This document shows positions 10,980-22,379 of a DNA stretch of 64,000 bases, piece by piece (positions within the stretch are counted from its first letter, which is position 1; each line of letters begins with the position of its first letter). This DNA is from Mya arenaria (lineage: Eukaryota; Mollusca; Bivalvia; Myida; Myidae): positions 17,538,406 through 17,602,405 of the forward strand of contig NC_069135.1 in NCBI RefSeq assembly GCF_026914265.1, in the 5' to 3' direction. The position numbers and the translations under genes were made by a program. The notes under the pieces were generated by a model. That model was given only the letters and a program-made list of their open reading frames with translations. It had not been told where the DNA came from and did no database searches.

Positions 10980-13130
10980 CTTACGGTTGTCTGTAGTGTG
11001 GAAGAGGCGGTATCCTTACTAACGGTCGTCTGAAGTGGGGATGGAGCGGTATCCTTACTTACGGTCCTCTGTAGTGTGAATGATGCGGTATCCTTACTGA
11101 CGGTCGTTTGTAGTGAGGGTGATGCGGTATCCTTACCTACGGTCGTCTGAAGTGTGGATGGTTCGGTATTCTTACTTACGGTCGTCTGTAGTGTGGATGG
11201 AGCGGTATCCTTACTTACGGTCGTTTGTAGTGAGGGTGATGCGGTATCCTTACCTACGGTCGTCTAAAGTGTGGATGGTTCGGTATTCTTACTTACGGTC
11301 GTCTGTAGTGTGGATGGAGCGGTATCCTTACTTACGGTCGTCTGTAGTGTTGATGGTGCGGTATCCTTATTAACGGTCGATGGTAGTGTTGATGGTGCGG
11401 TGTCCTTACTTACGGTCGTCGTCTGTAGTGCGGATGGAGCGGTATCCTTAGTAACGGTCGATGGTAGTGCTGATGGTGCGGTGTCCTTACTTACGGTCGC
11501 CTGTAGTGTTGATGGAGCGGTATCCTTACTTACGGTCGTCTGTAGTGTGGATGGAGCGGTATCCTTACTAACGGTCGTCTGTAGTGTTGATGGAGCGGTA
11601 TCCTTACTTACGGTCGTCTGTAGTGTTGATGGAGCGGTATCCTTACTAACGGTCGTCTGTAGTGGGGATGGTGCGGTATCATAACTTACGGTCGACTGTA
11701 GTGTTGATGGTGCGGTATCCTTACTAACGATCTTATGTAGTGTGGATGGAGCGGTATCCTTACTTACGGTCGTCTGTAGTGCGGATGGTGCGGAATACTT
11801 GCTGACGGTCGTCTGTAGTGTGGATGGAGCGGTATCCTTACGAACGGTCGTCTGTAGTGTGGATGGTGCGGTATCCTTACTAACGATCGTATGTAGTGTG
11901 GATGGAGCGGTATCCTTGCTTACGGTCGTCTGTAGTGTGGATGGTGCGGTATCCTTACGAACGGTCGTCTGTAGTGTGGATGGAGCGGTATCCTTACGAA
12001 CGGTCGTCTGTAGTGTGGATGGTGCGGTATCCTTACGAACGGTCGTCTGTAGTGTTGATGGAGCGGTATCCTTACTTACGGTCGTCTGTAGTGTGGATGG
12101 AGCGGTATCCTTACGAACGGTCGTCTGTAGTGTTGATGGAGCGGTATCCTTACTTACGGTCGTCTGTAGTGTGGATGGTGCGGTATCCTTACTTACGGTC
12201 GTCTGTAGTGTGGATGGTGCGGTATCCTTACTTACGGTCGTCTGTAGTGTGGATGGAGGGGTATCCTTACTAACGGTCGTCTGTAGTGTTGATGGAGCGG
12301 TATCCTTACTTACGGTCGTCTGTAGTGTGGATGGAGCGGTATCCTTACGAACGGTCGTCTGTAGTGTTGATGGTGCGGTATCCTTACTTACGGTCGTCTG
12401 TAGTGCGGAGGAGGCCGTATCCTTACTAACGGTCGTCTGTAGTGTGGAGGAGGCGGTATCCTTACTAACGGTCGTCTGTAGTGTGGAGGAGGCCGTATCC
12501 TTACTATCGGTCGTCTGTAGTGTGAGGAGACCGTATCCTTACTAACGGTCGTCTGAAGGTTGGATGGTGCGGTATCCTTACTTACGGTCGTCTGTAGTGT
12601 TGATGGTGCGGTATCCTTACTTACGGTCGTCTGTAGTGTGGAGGAGGCCGTATCCTTACTATCGGTCGTCTGTAGTGTGAGGAGACCGTATCCTTACTAA
12701 CGGTCGTCTGTAGTGTGGAGGAGCCTGTATCCTTACTAACGGTCGTCTGTAGTGTGGAGGAGGCCGTATCCTTAAAAACGGTCGTCTGAAGGGTGGATGG
12801 TGCGGTATCCTTACTAACGGTCACCTGTAGTGTGGATGATGCGGTATCCTTACTTACGGTCGCCTGTAGTGTGGAGGAGGCGGTATCCTTACTTACGGTA
12901 GTCTGTAGGGTGGATGGTGCGGTATCCTTACTTACGGTCGCCTGTAGTGTGGATGGAACTGTTATCCTTACTTACGGTCGTCTGTAGCGTGAGGGAGGCG
13001 GTATCATAACTTACGGTCGTCTATAGAGTGAATGGTGCGGTATCCTTACTTACGGTCGTCTGTTGTGGAGGAGGCGGTGGTGACCTTACTTACGGTCGTT
13101 TGTGGTGTGGAGGGGGCGGTATCCGTACTT
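10980..13130. repeat. 39-bp minisatellite M2 in intron 5 of copy 1
   Basis: Some fifty units of 39 bp. On the - strand each reads GGATACCGCCTCCTCCACAC, then TACAGACGACC, then GTAAGTAA. The unit aligns with the last bases of exon 5 and its splice donor (GGATACCGCCTCCTCTACAC...TGCC|GTAAGTAC at 14130), so the array looks like an amplified exon/intron junction. Open frames of up to 267 codons on + are by-products of the repeat length. Confidence 0.9.
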
Positions 13131-13339
13131 ATTGTCGTTTGTAGTGTAAAGGAGCGGATGTCTGTAGCCGATATCAGCACTTTCGGACGTTTGCGGGGTG
13201 GAGGAGGCACTGTCGGTACTTGCCAATGTTTGTGGTGTGGATAAGGCGGTGTCAGTATTCACGTTTGTTTGTGGTGGGACGACTGCGGTGTCGGTACTTA
13301 CGGCTGTAGGCGCTGAAGAGGAGGCTGTGTGAGAACTAA

Positions 13340-14129
13340 CGGCTTATACTGCAGTTTACGGCGGAGAGAAGGTGGCATCGATACTTACGACTGTTTGTGC
13401 TGGAGAGTCGGCGATATCGATACTTAGAACTGTGTGTGGTGGAGAAGGGGCGATATCGGTACTTACGGCAGTTTGTGGTAGAGTGGTGTCGATATCGGTA
13501 CTTACGGCAGTATGTAGTTAAGCGATGACGATATCGGTACTTACGGCAGTTTGTGGTAGAGTGGTGTCGATATCGGTACTTACGACTGTTTGTGGTGGAG
13601 AAGAGGCGATATCGGTACTTACGGCAGTTTGTAGTTTATCTATGTCGATATCGATACTTACGGGAGTATGTAGTTAAGCGATGTCGATATCGGTACTTAC
13701 GGCAGTTTGTGGTGGAGAGGAGGCGATATCGGTACTTACGGCAGTTTGTGGTGGAGCGATGTCGATATTGGTATTTACGGCAGTTTAAGGTTTAGCGATG
13801 TCGATATCGGTACTTACGGCAGTTACTGGTTGAGTGGTGTCGATATCGGTACTTACGGCTAGTTGCGGTTGAGTTGTGTCGATATCGGTACTTACGGCAG
13901 TTTGCGGTTGAGTGGTGTCGATATCGGTACTTACGGCAGTTTGCGGTTGAGTGATGTCTTTATCGGTACTTACGACAGTTTGTGGTGGAGAAGAGGCGAT
14001 ATCGGTACTAACGACAGTTTGTGGTTGAGTGATGTCGATATCGGTACTTACGGCAGTTTGTGGTTGAGTGATGACGATATCGGTACTTACGGCAGTTTGC
14101 GGTTGAATGGTGTCGGTTTCGGTACTTAC
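13340..14129. repeat. 39-bp minisatellite M3 in intron 5 of copy 1
   Basis: About twenty units of 39 bp next to exon 5. On the - strand the core is ACTGCC|GTAAGTACCGATAT. Nearly every unit retains GTAAGT. It is a diverged subfamily of the M2 unit. Confidence 0.9.
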
Positions 14130-14219
14130 GGCTGTTTGCGGTGTAGAGGAGGCGGTATCCATTCAAGGTGAATGAGAGCACGTAACTACTGTAGCTCCGG
14201 TAATCCACCCAAATACACA
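14130..14219 (-). pseudogene. His-tract copy 1, exon 5
   Basis: Acceptor GCCATTCCAG and donor AGCC|GTAAGT are intact. It encodes CIWVDYRSYSSYVLSFTLNG then YRLLYTANS. The last 25 bases plus the donor are the likely founder of the adjacent minisatellites. Confidence 0.8.
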
Positions 14220-14310
14220 CTGGAATGGCGCAGAAGCAAAATGTCAAATCAATGCATACCAGAAAGTTTGAAATAATAGCAATATACAAGACGAATGTTG
14301 ATGTTAGGCA

Positions 14311-15578
14311 TCAAAGACGCGGCTGAATGAGTTTTATTGAATATTAATATATATATATATTAATATTCATGAAACATTCTGATTACGTTTCATGAATATT
14401 AGACCAAACATAATGCCTGTAGTGTGTTCCAGATTGGACCTAGTCACCTAGTTTTTGACCCCATGTAGAATACAAAGTATTTCCCTCATTCAGTTAACAG
14501 TCTACATCGACAGCCGTTAATGAGGACATGTGGTTGTGTTCGTAACTAAAAAAAGCCAATAATGCAACCAGAACCATAGCGGTACGTTGCATGCCATTGT
14601 ATGGAGAAAACAAAGTTTCCCATTGGTGAAAATGTCCTAAAACACCTCTTACCATAGTGAGTTTTCGCGTTTTCTTTCCCCGCAAAAAGATGGAGGAGGA
14701 TGCTGAATCGTTGTGTCACGTGAAAAAATATCGATACCCAACTGGCTCAATAAAGTCATGTAACAATATATACAACTGTTAACATTCCGAATAAACACGG
14801 ACATAGCCGAACTATGACGGTTTAATCAATTTTCTAGATCGTAGTTACTCGGTCGTCTCCGGTATGCGTAAATTATTTAGACTGGTACCTTGCCATGCAT
14901 TATCACCGATAAAATTATTGGTGTCGGGTCGATTCGGCCGAGATATCATTTCGGCCTGATCCTTTTCGGCCTACTTTTATTCATTAATGTTTGTTTTAAA
15001 TGGTGTGAATTACGCTTTGAACTTTCATTTTATATCAGATAAATTTAAATTGTGTTAATTTCGTTATTGCGACTTATATTTGTTAGTAAAATCGTGTGAA
15101 TTAAGCTTTGTACTTCCATTTTATATCACTTAAATTTAAAATAGTCAATTAATGTCGTGTTAAGGCACTTATATTTGTTATCAAATGCATAGTTTAAACT
15201 ATTATTCACAATATGCCCGTAAATTCTCACATGCTTATTTACTAACCACAGCGTGTATATAAATCGTTTTCACAGAAAGTAAATTTCTAAAATAACGAAT
15301 TCGTATGACCGGCGACTAGTCAATACAAAAACACAGATAATAACTTTTCTTAATTTCCTGTTTTAAACATTTGGCTTATTCGTTTTGTATGACGTTTTGG
15401 AAGTTTTACACGCATCAAAACGGTTATTCACGACAAATGTTAAGTAAAGTTGACTAAGAGTTGATATCATTAACAAATCTTCTTTTTTTCATAACTAAAA
15501 TTTATCCGTATACACTTCCCCATTGACAATTGCAACAAACATGTATCCCTATAGATGCGGCCTCCAGGCCGCGTCTAA
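14311..15578. mobile_element. Helitron-like non-autonomous insertion (tentative)
   Basis: About 1.27 kb present in intron 4 of copy 1 but absent from copies 2 and 3. It could start A|TCAAAGACGCGGC and end with a GC-rich hairpin (GCGGCCTCCAGGCCGC, 15557-15572) followed by GTCTAA|T. A TC start, a 3' hairpin and a CTAA-type end fit Helitrons. The short inverted word AGACGCGGC / GCCGCGTCT near both ends fits the Helentron/HINE group. No protein-coding frame is seen. The boundaries are my best reading. Confidence 0.4.
14338..14362. repeat. AT-rich palindrome
   Basis: AATATTAATATATATATATA and its continuation form a short AT palindrome inside the Helitron-like insertion. Confidence 0.7.
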
Positions 15579-15625
15579 TAAAAGCTCGCTAGTATCGAAA
15601 ACAGAAAATCTAACAGCTTTCTTAC

Positions 15626-15697
15626 TATTGAGATCGAAGCGATGGTATCTGTAGTAGTGTCTCACGGCAAATGTTCGCATGACACATGCAGCGCAGC
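15626..15697 (-). pseudogene. His-tract copy 1, exon 4 remnant
   Basis: The 3' third of exon 4 (CMRTFAVRHYYRYH-like region) and its donor AATA|GTAAGA are nearly identical to 34117-34190. The match ends abruptly at about 15697, so the histidine tract and the CPRRQFVQC region are missing here. Confidence 0.75.
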
Positions 15698-15699
15698 AA

Positions 15700-17100
15700 A
15701 GAGTGCGTTAATATTCTTTTTAAACTTTAACTTATTTATTTACCTGATTGTTTTCTAAAATGTACAAGTATATACACATTTTTTTCTACACAGCATGTAG
15801 CCCCTGGTCCAGTGTATGCTCTATTCGTGTATACATAATTTATTTACTCAATTTGAATATCTTTTTTTAATGAATTAGGCGTGGGTCAAAAGCGTTTTTC
15901 ATCCAATGCACCTGGACCTGAGGCGTTATTAAAACAACACCGCCACCTTGCATAGCATATAGCATGCATCATCCTGGACTTCTACTGGTACTATGGTTGT
16001 GTACAAGCTTTAATTTTGAAGAATTCGTTGAGCCTCTATAATTTTGATTTTTTCCCCGTTACTGGTTTCTTTCTTGACTCTTCCGGGCGCAATATAATTT
16101 GGTTTCGTCTGGCGTTATTTTGTTGAGGTGACCTGCATTTAATAATTTATGCTTAGATTGATGTGTAATATCATACTCTGTTATACCTCGTCCCTTCATG
16201 TGAAAACGAAAGAAGAAAGGAAAAGAAATGTTTTGTCACCTCAACTTAGAATATGCATCATTGAAATAATTTATAACTTCTAAAAGTATTAGAAACCCAA
16301 ATAATACGCGTTCATCTCATACCTCATACTGGAGATGAAGTGTTTGTATACCGGGCTCGGTAATGTTGAAAAGTCAATTATTATATCGTTCTTGATACCA
16401 TGCATAAGTCCATGAAGTTATTTTCGTATAATAAACTATTATTCGATAATTTTAAACAGTAACACAAGTGATACAATAAATATTCTATATACATCCGGCT
16501 ATTCGCAGTCTTGTATTACCAGATTGAAGATGTATTTACGCGATGTTTTGTTATTGTTATTTACTGTTAGGAAGCAGGATTTCGACCGGAATGCGTACCC
16601 TACGGTGTTATGATATGCATCGGGCAATATTGTGTGACCTAAACCCGGACCTGATCTCCTCGTGTTAATTTTAAATTTATTACTTGAGTATCGCTGAAAA
16701 TTTGACATTATGTGCGTCCGTTCGGGGCACGGGTCGTTTTAAAAGGTTATTACATTTTGTTTGGATTTGTTGATGATTAGTGTTATGTACTTTACTCAGA
16801 ATCCTGTTCCTTACATTATTGGGTATTGTTTTAACTTGACCGAACCTGCGCCAGTTCTGGGCTTTGTTGTTGTTTTATGCTGTAAGGAAGCTACTTGTTT
16901 TTAAAGTTTGAACATGTATTTACGCTATATTTTGTTGTTTTTGTTTACTTTAAGGAAGCAGGATTTTGACCCGGAGTGCGTACCATACGGGGTAATGATA
17001 TGCATCGGGCAATATCGTGTGACACACCCGGGCCTACTCTCCTCGTGATTATTTTAATTTAATTATATGTGTATCGCTGCAAATTTGACATTACGTGCGT
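15700..17100. other. Intron 3 remainder of copy 1, no gene
   Basis: Nothing coding is seen. It includes a diverged tandem duplication: about 200 bp at 16529-16735 recurs at 16913-17115 (shared words GGAAGCAGGATTT, ATATGCATCGGGCAATAT, AATTTGACATTA). Confidence 0.6.
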
Positions 17101-17560
17101 CCGTACTGGGCGTGTGAGCATTACGCGTAACGAGTGAGGTATATGCGTAACGTGTGAGCTTTATGCGTTACGTGTAAGGTATTTGCGTAACGTGTGAGGT
17201 ATATGCGCAACGTGTGAGGAATATGCGCAACGTGTAAGGTATACTCGTATGCGTAACGGGTGAGCCTTATGCGTTCCGTGTGAGGTATATGCGTAACATG
17301 TGAGGTGCATGCGTAGCTTGTGAGCCTTATGGGTAACGTGTGAGGTATATGCGTAACGTTTGAGCTTCATGAGTTAGGTTTGAGCTTTACGCTTTACGTG
17401 TGATCTAAACACGTTACTCGTGAACTTCACGCATTACACGTGAGCTAAAGGCATTACATGTGAGTTATACTCGTTACGTGTGTGATGTATGCGTTACGTG
17501 GGAGCTATATGCGTTTGTGTAAGCTATATGTGAACGTGTGAGCTATATGCATCACGTATT
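17101..17560. repeat. 20-bp minisatellite (GCGTAACGTGTGAGGTATAT)
   Basis: About twenty irregular units of 18-20 bp, e.g. GCGTAACGTGTGAGGTATAT, decaying towards the right. The same family lies at 34455-34760 in intron 3 of copy 2. Confidence 0.8.
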
Positions 17561-17893
17561 AGCGTTATATCGCTAGTCAAAATGTGAGCTACATACGAGG
17601 GAAAGGCATGCTCATTCCGCATACAGCTCATTTGTGTCAAATTCCGGGTCATAATGCTATACCTTGAGAAAGGAACCATAGCTCTGTGATCCATTGCTAC
17701 CTAATTGTTTAACTTGATTACGACAAACGCTTAAGAACAATTCAAAATAATAAATGGCAAAGAATGTGTAATGCGTGAACATTATATGCGAAATGAGTTT
17801 TATGAGGTCATACAATGCTTTGAAGTTTCTGACCCAGTCTTAAATAAAGCGTTCTGACAGGTACAAATGAATAATATAAATAAATTCAAATAC

Positions 17894-19360
17894 CTTTCCG
17901 AGGAGCGAGGTTGAACGCATCAAGAAGATGTACGTGATATTGCGGCCCAGCGGCGTGAAGTTAGCGGCCTAGCGGCCTAGCGGCCTAGCGGCCTAGCGGC
18001 GTGAAGTTAGCGGCCTAGCGGCCTAGCGGCCTATTATGGTATCTTATTTCAAAGTATGAATATATGCTTTTTCTTCTTAAACAATGATAAATTAACTGTT
18101 TTTGTGCACGAAATATCAATTTCAAGCGATTTTCAACATTTTTTTCAAAAAAGTTTATCAAACATTTTTCTATTTTATAGCATGCAAACATGCCTGCTCT
18201 GCTAACAAAATGATATATTTGCTGTTTATATGCACCAATCATCAGTCTAAAGCGATTTTTAACATTTTTTCCAAAAAGTCGATCAAGCGATCCAGCGGCC
18301 TAGCGGCCTAGCGGCGTGAAGTTAGCGGCCTAGCGGCCTAATATAATATCTTATTTCAAAGTACGAATACATGCCTTTTCTTCTTAAACAATGATACATT
18401 TGCTATTTATATGCACCAATCATCAGTCTGAAGCGATTTTCAACATTTTTTCAAAGAAGTCGATCAAGCGATCTAGCGGCCTAGCGGCGTGAAGTTAGCG
18501 GCCTAGCGGCCTAGCGGCCTAATATGGTATTTTATTTCAAAGTACGAATACATGCCTTTTCTTCTTAAACAATGATATATTAGCTGTTTTTGTGCACAAA
18601 ATATAAATTTAAAGCGATTTTCAACATTTCTTTCAAAGTTGAAAATCGCTTCAGACTGATGATTGGTGCATATAAATAGCAAATGTATCATTGTTTAAGA
18701 AGAAAAGGCATGTATTCGTACTTTGAAATAAGATATCATATTAGGCCGCTAGGCCGCTAACTTCACGCAGCTAGGCCGCTGGATCGCTTGATCGACTTTT
18801 TGGAAAAAATGTTGAAAATCACTTCAGACTGAAGATTGGTGGATATAAATAGCAAATGTATCATTGTTTAAGAAGAAAAAGCATGTATTCGTACTTCGAA
18901 ATAAGATATCATATTAGGCCGCTAGGCCGCTAACTTTACGCCGCTAGGCCGCTAGGCCGCTAGGCCGCTGGATCGACTTCTTGGAAAAAATGTTAAAAAT
19001 CGCTTCAGACTGATGATTGGTGCATATAAACAGAAAATATATCATTTTGTTAGCAGAGCAGGCATGTTTGCATGCTATAAAATAGAAAAATGTTTGATAA
19101 ACTTTTTTGAAAAATTTGTTGAAAATCGCTTGAAATTAATATTTCGTGCACAAAAACAGTTAATATATCATTGTTTAATAAGAAAAAGCATATATTCATA
19201 CTTTGAAATAAGATACCATATTAGGTCGCTAGGTCGCTAGGCCGCTAGGCCGCTAACTTCACGCCGCTATGCCGCTAGGCCGCTAGGCCGCTAACTTCAC
19301 GCCGCTAGGCCGCTAACTTCACGTACATATCGAGAAGACTGGCTATTTCCGGGTCTACGG
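17894..19360 (-). pseudogene. His-tract copy 1, exon 3 split by a transposon
   Basis: The 57-bp exon 3 lies in two parts, 17894-17927 and 19329-19360, around a 1.4-kb foldback element. The donor (ctttccg side, AAAG|GTATTTG) and the acceptor side remain. The insertion alone inactivates this exon. Confidence 0.8.
17928..19328. mobile_element. Foldback element F1
   Basis: 1401 bp. Ends are ATGTACGTGA and TCACGTACAT. The arms are inverted copies built of GCGGCCTAGCGGCCTA subrepeats and GGCGTGAAGTTA blocks, alternating with about 100-bp AT-rich modules containing TCTTCTTAAACAATGATA. Flanks ATCAAGAAG and ATCGAGAAG are an 8/9 match, a 9-bp target duplication. The empty site is seen in copy 2 (CGCATCGAGAAGACT at 36301). 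Internally repetitive arms plus a 9-bp duplication match foldback (FB/TU-type) elements; Mutator-like is the alternative. No transposase frame. Confidence 0.8.
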
Positions 19361-20230
19361 CTCCAAAAATAATGATCCTTGTATTAATCCTAATTTATAA
19401 TGGTATACTGTACCAGTCTTCTTTAAAAATGAAAACAAAAAGTGGCTCCCTGCTTAAGCCAGTTTATTTGCTTATATTTTACAAATAACGAAAATATAAC
19501 AGGCTGCATTTGGTCCACTGGGCGCTTCTTATAACCAAACAGCACGAGAGCGAAATATGTCGACAAGAATAATAAGTTTGCATCACCTGTAATTAAAAAA
19601 TACTGACAACCTTCGCTTTAAAATCGACAAATTATGTTGTAAATATAAATGTTGGGTGTGCATGAATGTTACATGCGACATCTGGCATTGGAGCCTAGGC
19701 CGGGATCTTGGAGGTAAATTGGAAAAAGTTCAGTGACAGCACCTATAAACTTATATCTTTACTATATACAACCCAGGATATATCTGTGGTTGTGCGGCTC
19801 ATATGGTCACCGGCTGCACACAGAGTAGCATGGACTGAATCGAGCTGCCAGCGCAATTTTAATTCTATTTTGTATGACTATGTTTATAAATATACTTTAT
19901 GGTATTTGATTTCATCATAATTGCATCTAACGGATTTGATAGTTTTAAAACCGTCTTGGTATCTGTATTTTGTTCCAACTGATTTAAGGCAATTTAGTTT
20001 TACCTGCCTCTGAGTTTGAAACCTGCCGCCGACGTATTTTTCCCCATTGTTATAACTATATAATTTATTCAATGACTAACCTTCTAACCCTAATATCATT
20101 TTCTTTCTTCCAAATATTCAGAAAGGTTTTATAGTTGACACCTCAAAAAAATGAGGGTAATGGGTGCCTCGTTCACCCGACAAGGAATATCTTTTTTATG
20201 ACATGCAAGTAGTGCAAAAACACGTTTTAC

Positions 20231-20374
20231 CAGACTCTGATGCGTTTCCAGGGGTGAAACCGAGCTCTTTGAGAAGGAAGGCGATATCGAGCTCGTCGTC
20301 CGGGCCTCCAGGCAACAGGATGACATCACTTCCGTCGTTTGCCACGGTCTCTAACTCTTCTTCAGCAACGTCAA
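20231..20374 (-). pseudogene. His-tract copy 1a, exon 2
   Basis: 144 bp, acceptor TTTCTGCAG, donor GAGTCTG|GTAAAA. Encodes the acidic propeptide (LDVAEEELETVANDGSDVIL ... FTPGNASES). If the donor is not used, the frame runs on for ten codons (KTCFCTTCMS and neighbours) to a stop. Confidence 0.8.
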
Positions 20375-21401
20375 CTGCAGAAAGGGACGCATGCTTAATT
20401 CCACTAAACAAAATAAGTTTTAAACAAAATGTAACATAATTGACCATGGCGCGTATAAGACAAACCCGAGGGATTGAGTGAATCTATCCGCTATAAGCGT
20501 GCATATGCATGCTACTTATGGACGACATGTTTCCATGTCAGACTTGATTGATCATTCAGAACCTTTAAAAGATCTGTATTCTAACCAAGTTTTACGAAAG
20601 AGTGCCATGGATAATCTGTCCCTGAATGAACACTTCAAACAAGGCTCACAATTGGACTCAATCTTATTAAAATAAGATCCCCAATACACGCTGCACGACT
20701 TTACACTATGATCGTACATAAAGTAATGAAATGAAGTGAACGTCATCATGATTTGAATGGGATTGAATTGGACCCGTCTTCAAGTGCACATTGGGCGTAC
20801 GACTTCGAAGATCGTAAGACCAAGAAGGCTCATTAACATTATGTTAAGATAACTTAATAAGGTAAATTGAAACTAAAGACGGAGTAGTTGACACTGGTTC
20901 CGTTAACACTAGAAGATTTGGGGCTAGACGAGGGGGTGGGGGTGGGTGGGTAGGCGGCTGCTCCCTTCTGAAGTAGGCATTGTCAAATTTTTATGTCGGA
21001 TAAAAACACACACACTTAAATGCCCCATTTCAGACTTAAGATCGGCTTCCAGAGGGTAGAGCCCCAAAGGCCCATACAAACCTTTAACTAAGTGTCATTT
21101 CATTTCATTCATCAAAAGTTTCACCCCTAACCTATATGCCCCTCTCAAGCCGAGTGACGACTAATCCTGTGTACGGTAGTCTGTACTTTTTCCCAATTCG
21201 GAAGGAACAGGCGGTGAAAGAAATCAAAGAAAGATCACTGAATTTACACAACTCGTTACAAAAATAAATACTAGTAACTACTGTTATTCAGAATAGTCGA
21301 CACAAAACATTGTTTAAGTTTGATCGCAGTTGAAATATGTTATACTAGTATTAATACTTTTTAAATACGAAAACAAGATAAAAGACAAAAGAGAAACTTA
21401 C

Positions 21402-21519
21402 GTTCCAAATACGGCTTTAACTTTTCATAGAACTCGACATTACTCAGGCTCAGAGACTGGTGGACCGCCGCAAAACCAACCAGAAGGAAAAAAAAACTCC
21501 AAGTAATCATCGGTGCCAT
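21402..21519 (-). pseudogene. His-tract copy 1a, exon 1 (signal peptide)
   Basis: ATG at 21519. MAPMITWSFFFLLVGFAAVH is a typical signal peptide, followed by QSLSLSNVEFYEKLKPYLE and donor GAAC|GTAAGT. It has one extra Phe compared with copies 2 and 3, and the frame is intact. It could still be transcribed with exon 2 as a short secreted peptide, but downstream exon 3 is destroyed. Confidence 0.75.
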
Positions 21520-21570
21520 CTTGCACTTGTAGCCAGAAACCCAAGCCTGCACCTATGTACGTAACGCCCG

Positions 21571-21578
21571 ATATATAC
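21571..21578 (-). promoter_or_regulatory. TATA box, copy 1a
   Basis: GTATATAT on -, about 52 bp upstream of the exon 1 ATG and set in sequence conserved with the other copies (GATCTTTGACCAGTATATAT). Confidence 0.65.
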
Positions 21579-22379
21579 TGGTCAAAGATCCGGGCTGGCT
21601 GAGTGTATCTGAACATCTACTCACTGTTCCTCCAACAGATTCCGCAAATCTAAGAATTCACCCAACAAGTACTTGATATTAAAGTGGTTTCTGTCGGTGC
21701 AGTCGGACTAAAGTATTCGATCTTCCGTGATAAGGATATAATTTTAACCTAATTGATTTCGGTGATAATAGTTGTGCAATATTATTGGGCAATGGGTTTC
21801 ACTTTATGTCAATCTCGCCTTGATGATAAAAACGCCCTAGTTAAACGATTTTCCTCGGTAACGCTATGTTTTATCAAAACCTATATCTTCTTACTTACAT
21901 TGATATTTTTGTTCGCCTTTATGGATGTGTTTTGTTTTAGTTAAAGGCCCACAATAAAGGTAAATGCCATTTTTTAACGAATGATCATTTTTTTTAACTT
22001 GATTTTAATGATCAAAGCAAAAAAGTCATTAGAGTTAAACATCATATTAATCCAATCAAATAAAAATTATCTTTTATGCAGCAACCTATAAAACTTTAAA
22101 AGCTACGTGAACAAAAAAGTGCCATAAAAATGGTATTGCATTACAATTAAATCATTTTAATTTTGCAGCATGCTATGCTGTGCACCTTAAATGCCAAATT
22201 TTCCCTTTTTAATAGTTTTTACGTGAGAATCGGCCATATAACGGAGACCGTGCGATACTTCGTTCAAACTTATTTACTCATATACATATATAAGACATGT
22301 TTGTTAAATGGGTTATACATCGATGTATTGTGTCTGCTTTCCAATCGCACCATGCCAAATCTCGTCTAAAAATCACAGA

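Noticed and set aside
11271-12545. Long + strand open frames of VDGAVSLLTVVCS repeats (up to 267 codons)
   Set aside because: The 39-bp period keeps several frames open on both strands; there is no start context, splice site or non-repeat flank, and they are antisense to intron 5 of the His-tract gene.
18015-19240. Small frames such as ACYKIEKCLINFFEK in foldback arms
   Set aside because: Occur symmetrically on both strands within AT-rich modules of the inverted arms and have no gene context.
20129-21552. A separate two-exon gene for a small secreted Cys peptide
   Set aside because: Exon 2 has a donor (GAGTCTG|GTAAAA) that joins exon 3 in phase, and the same order recurs in three cassettes, so these are the first exons of the His-tract gene. 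Kept only as a possible read-through product.
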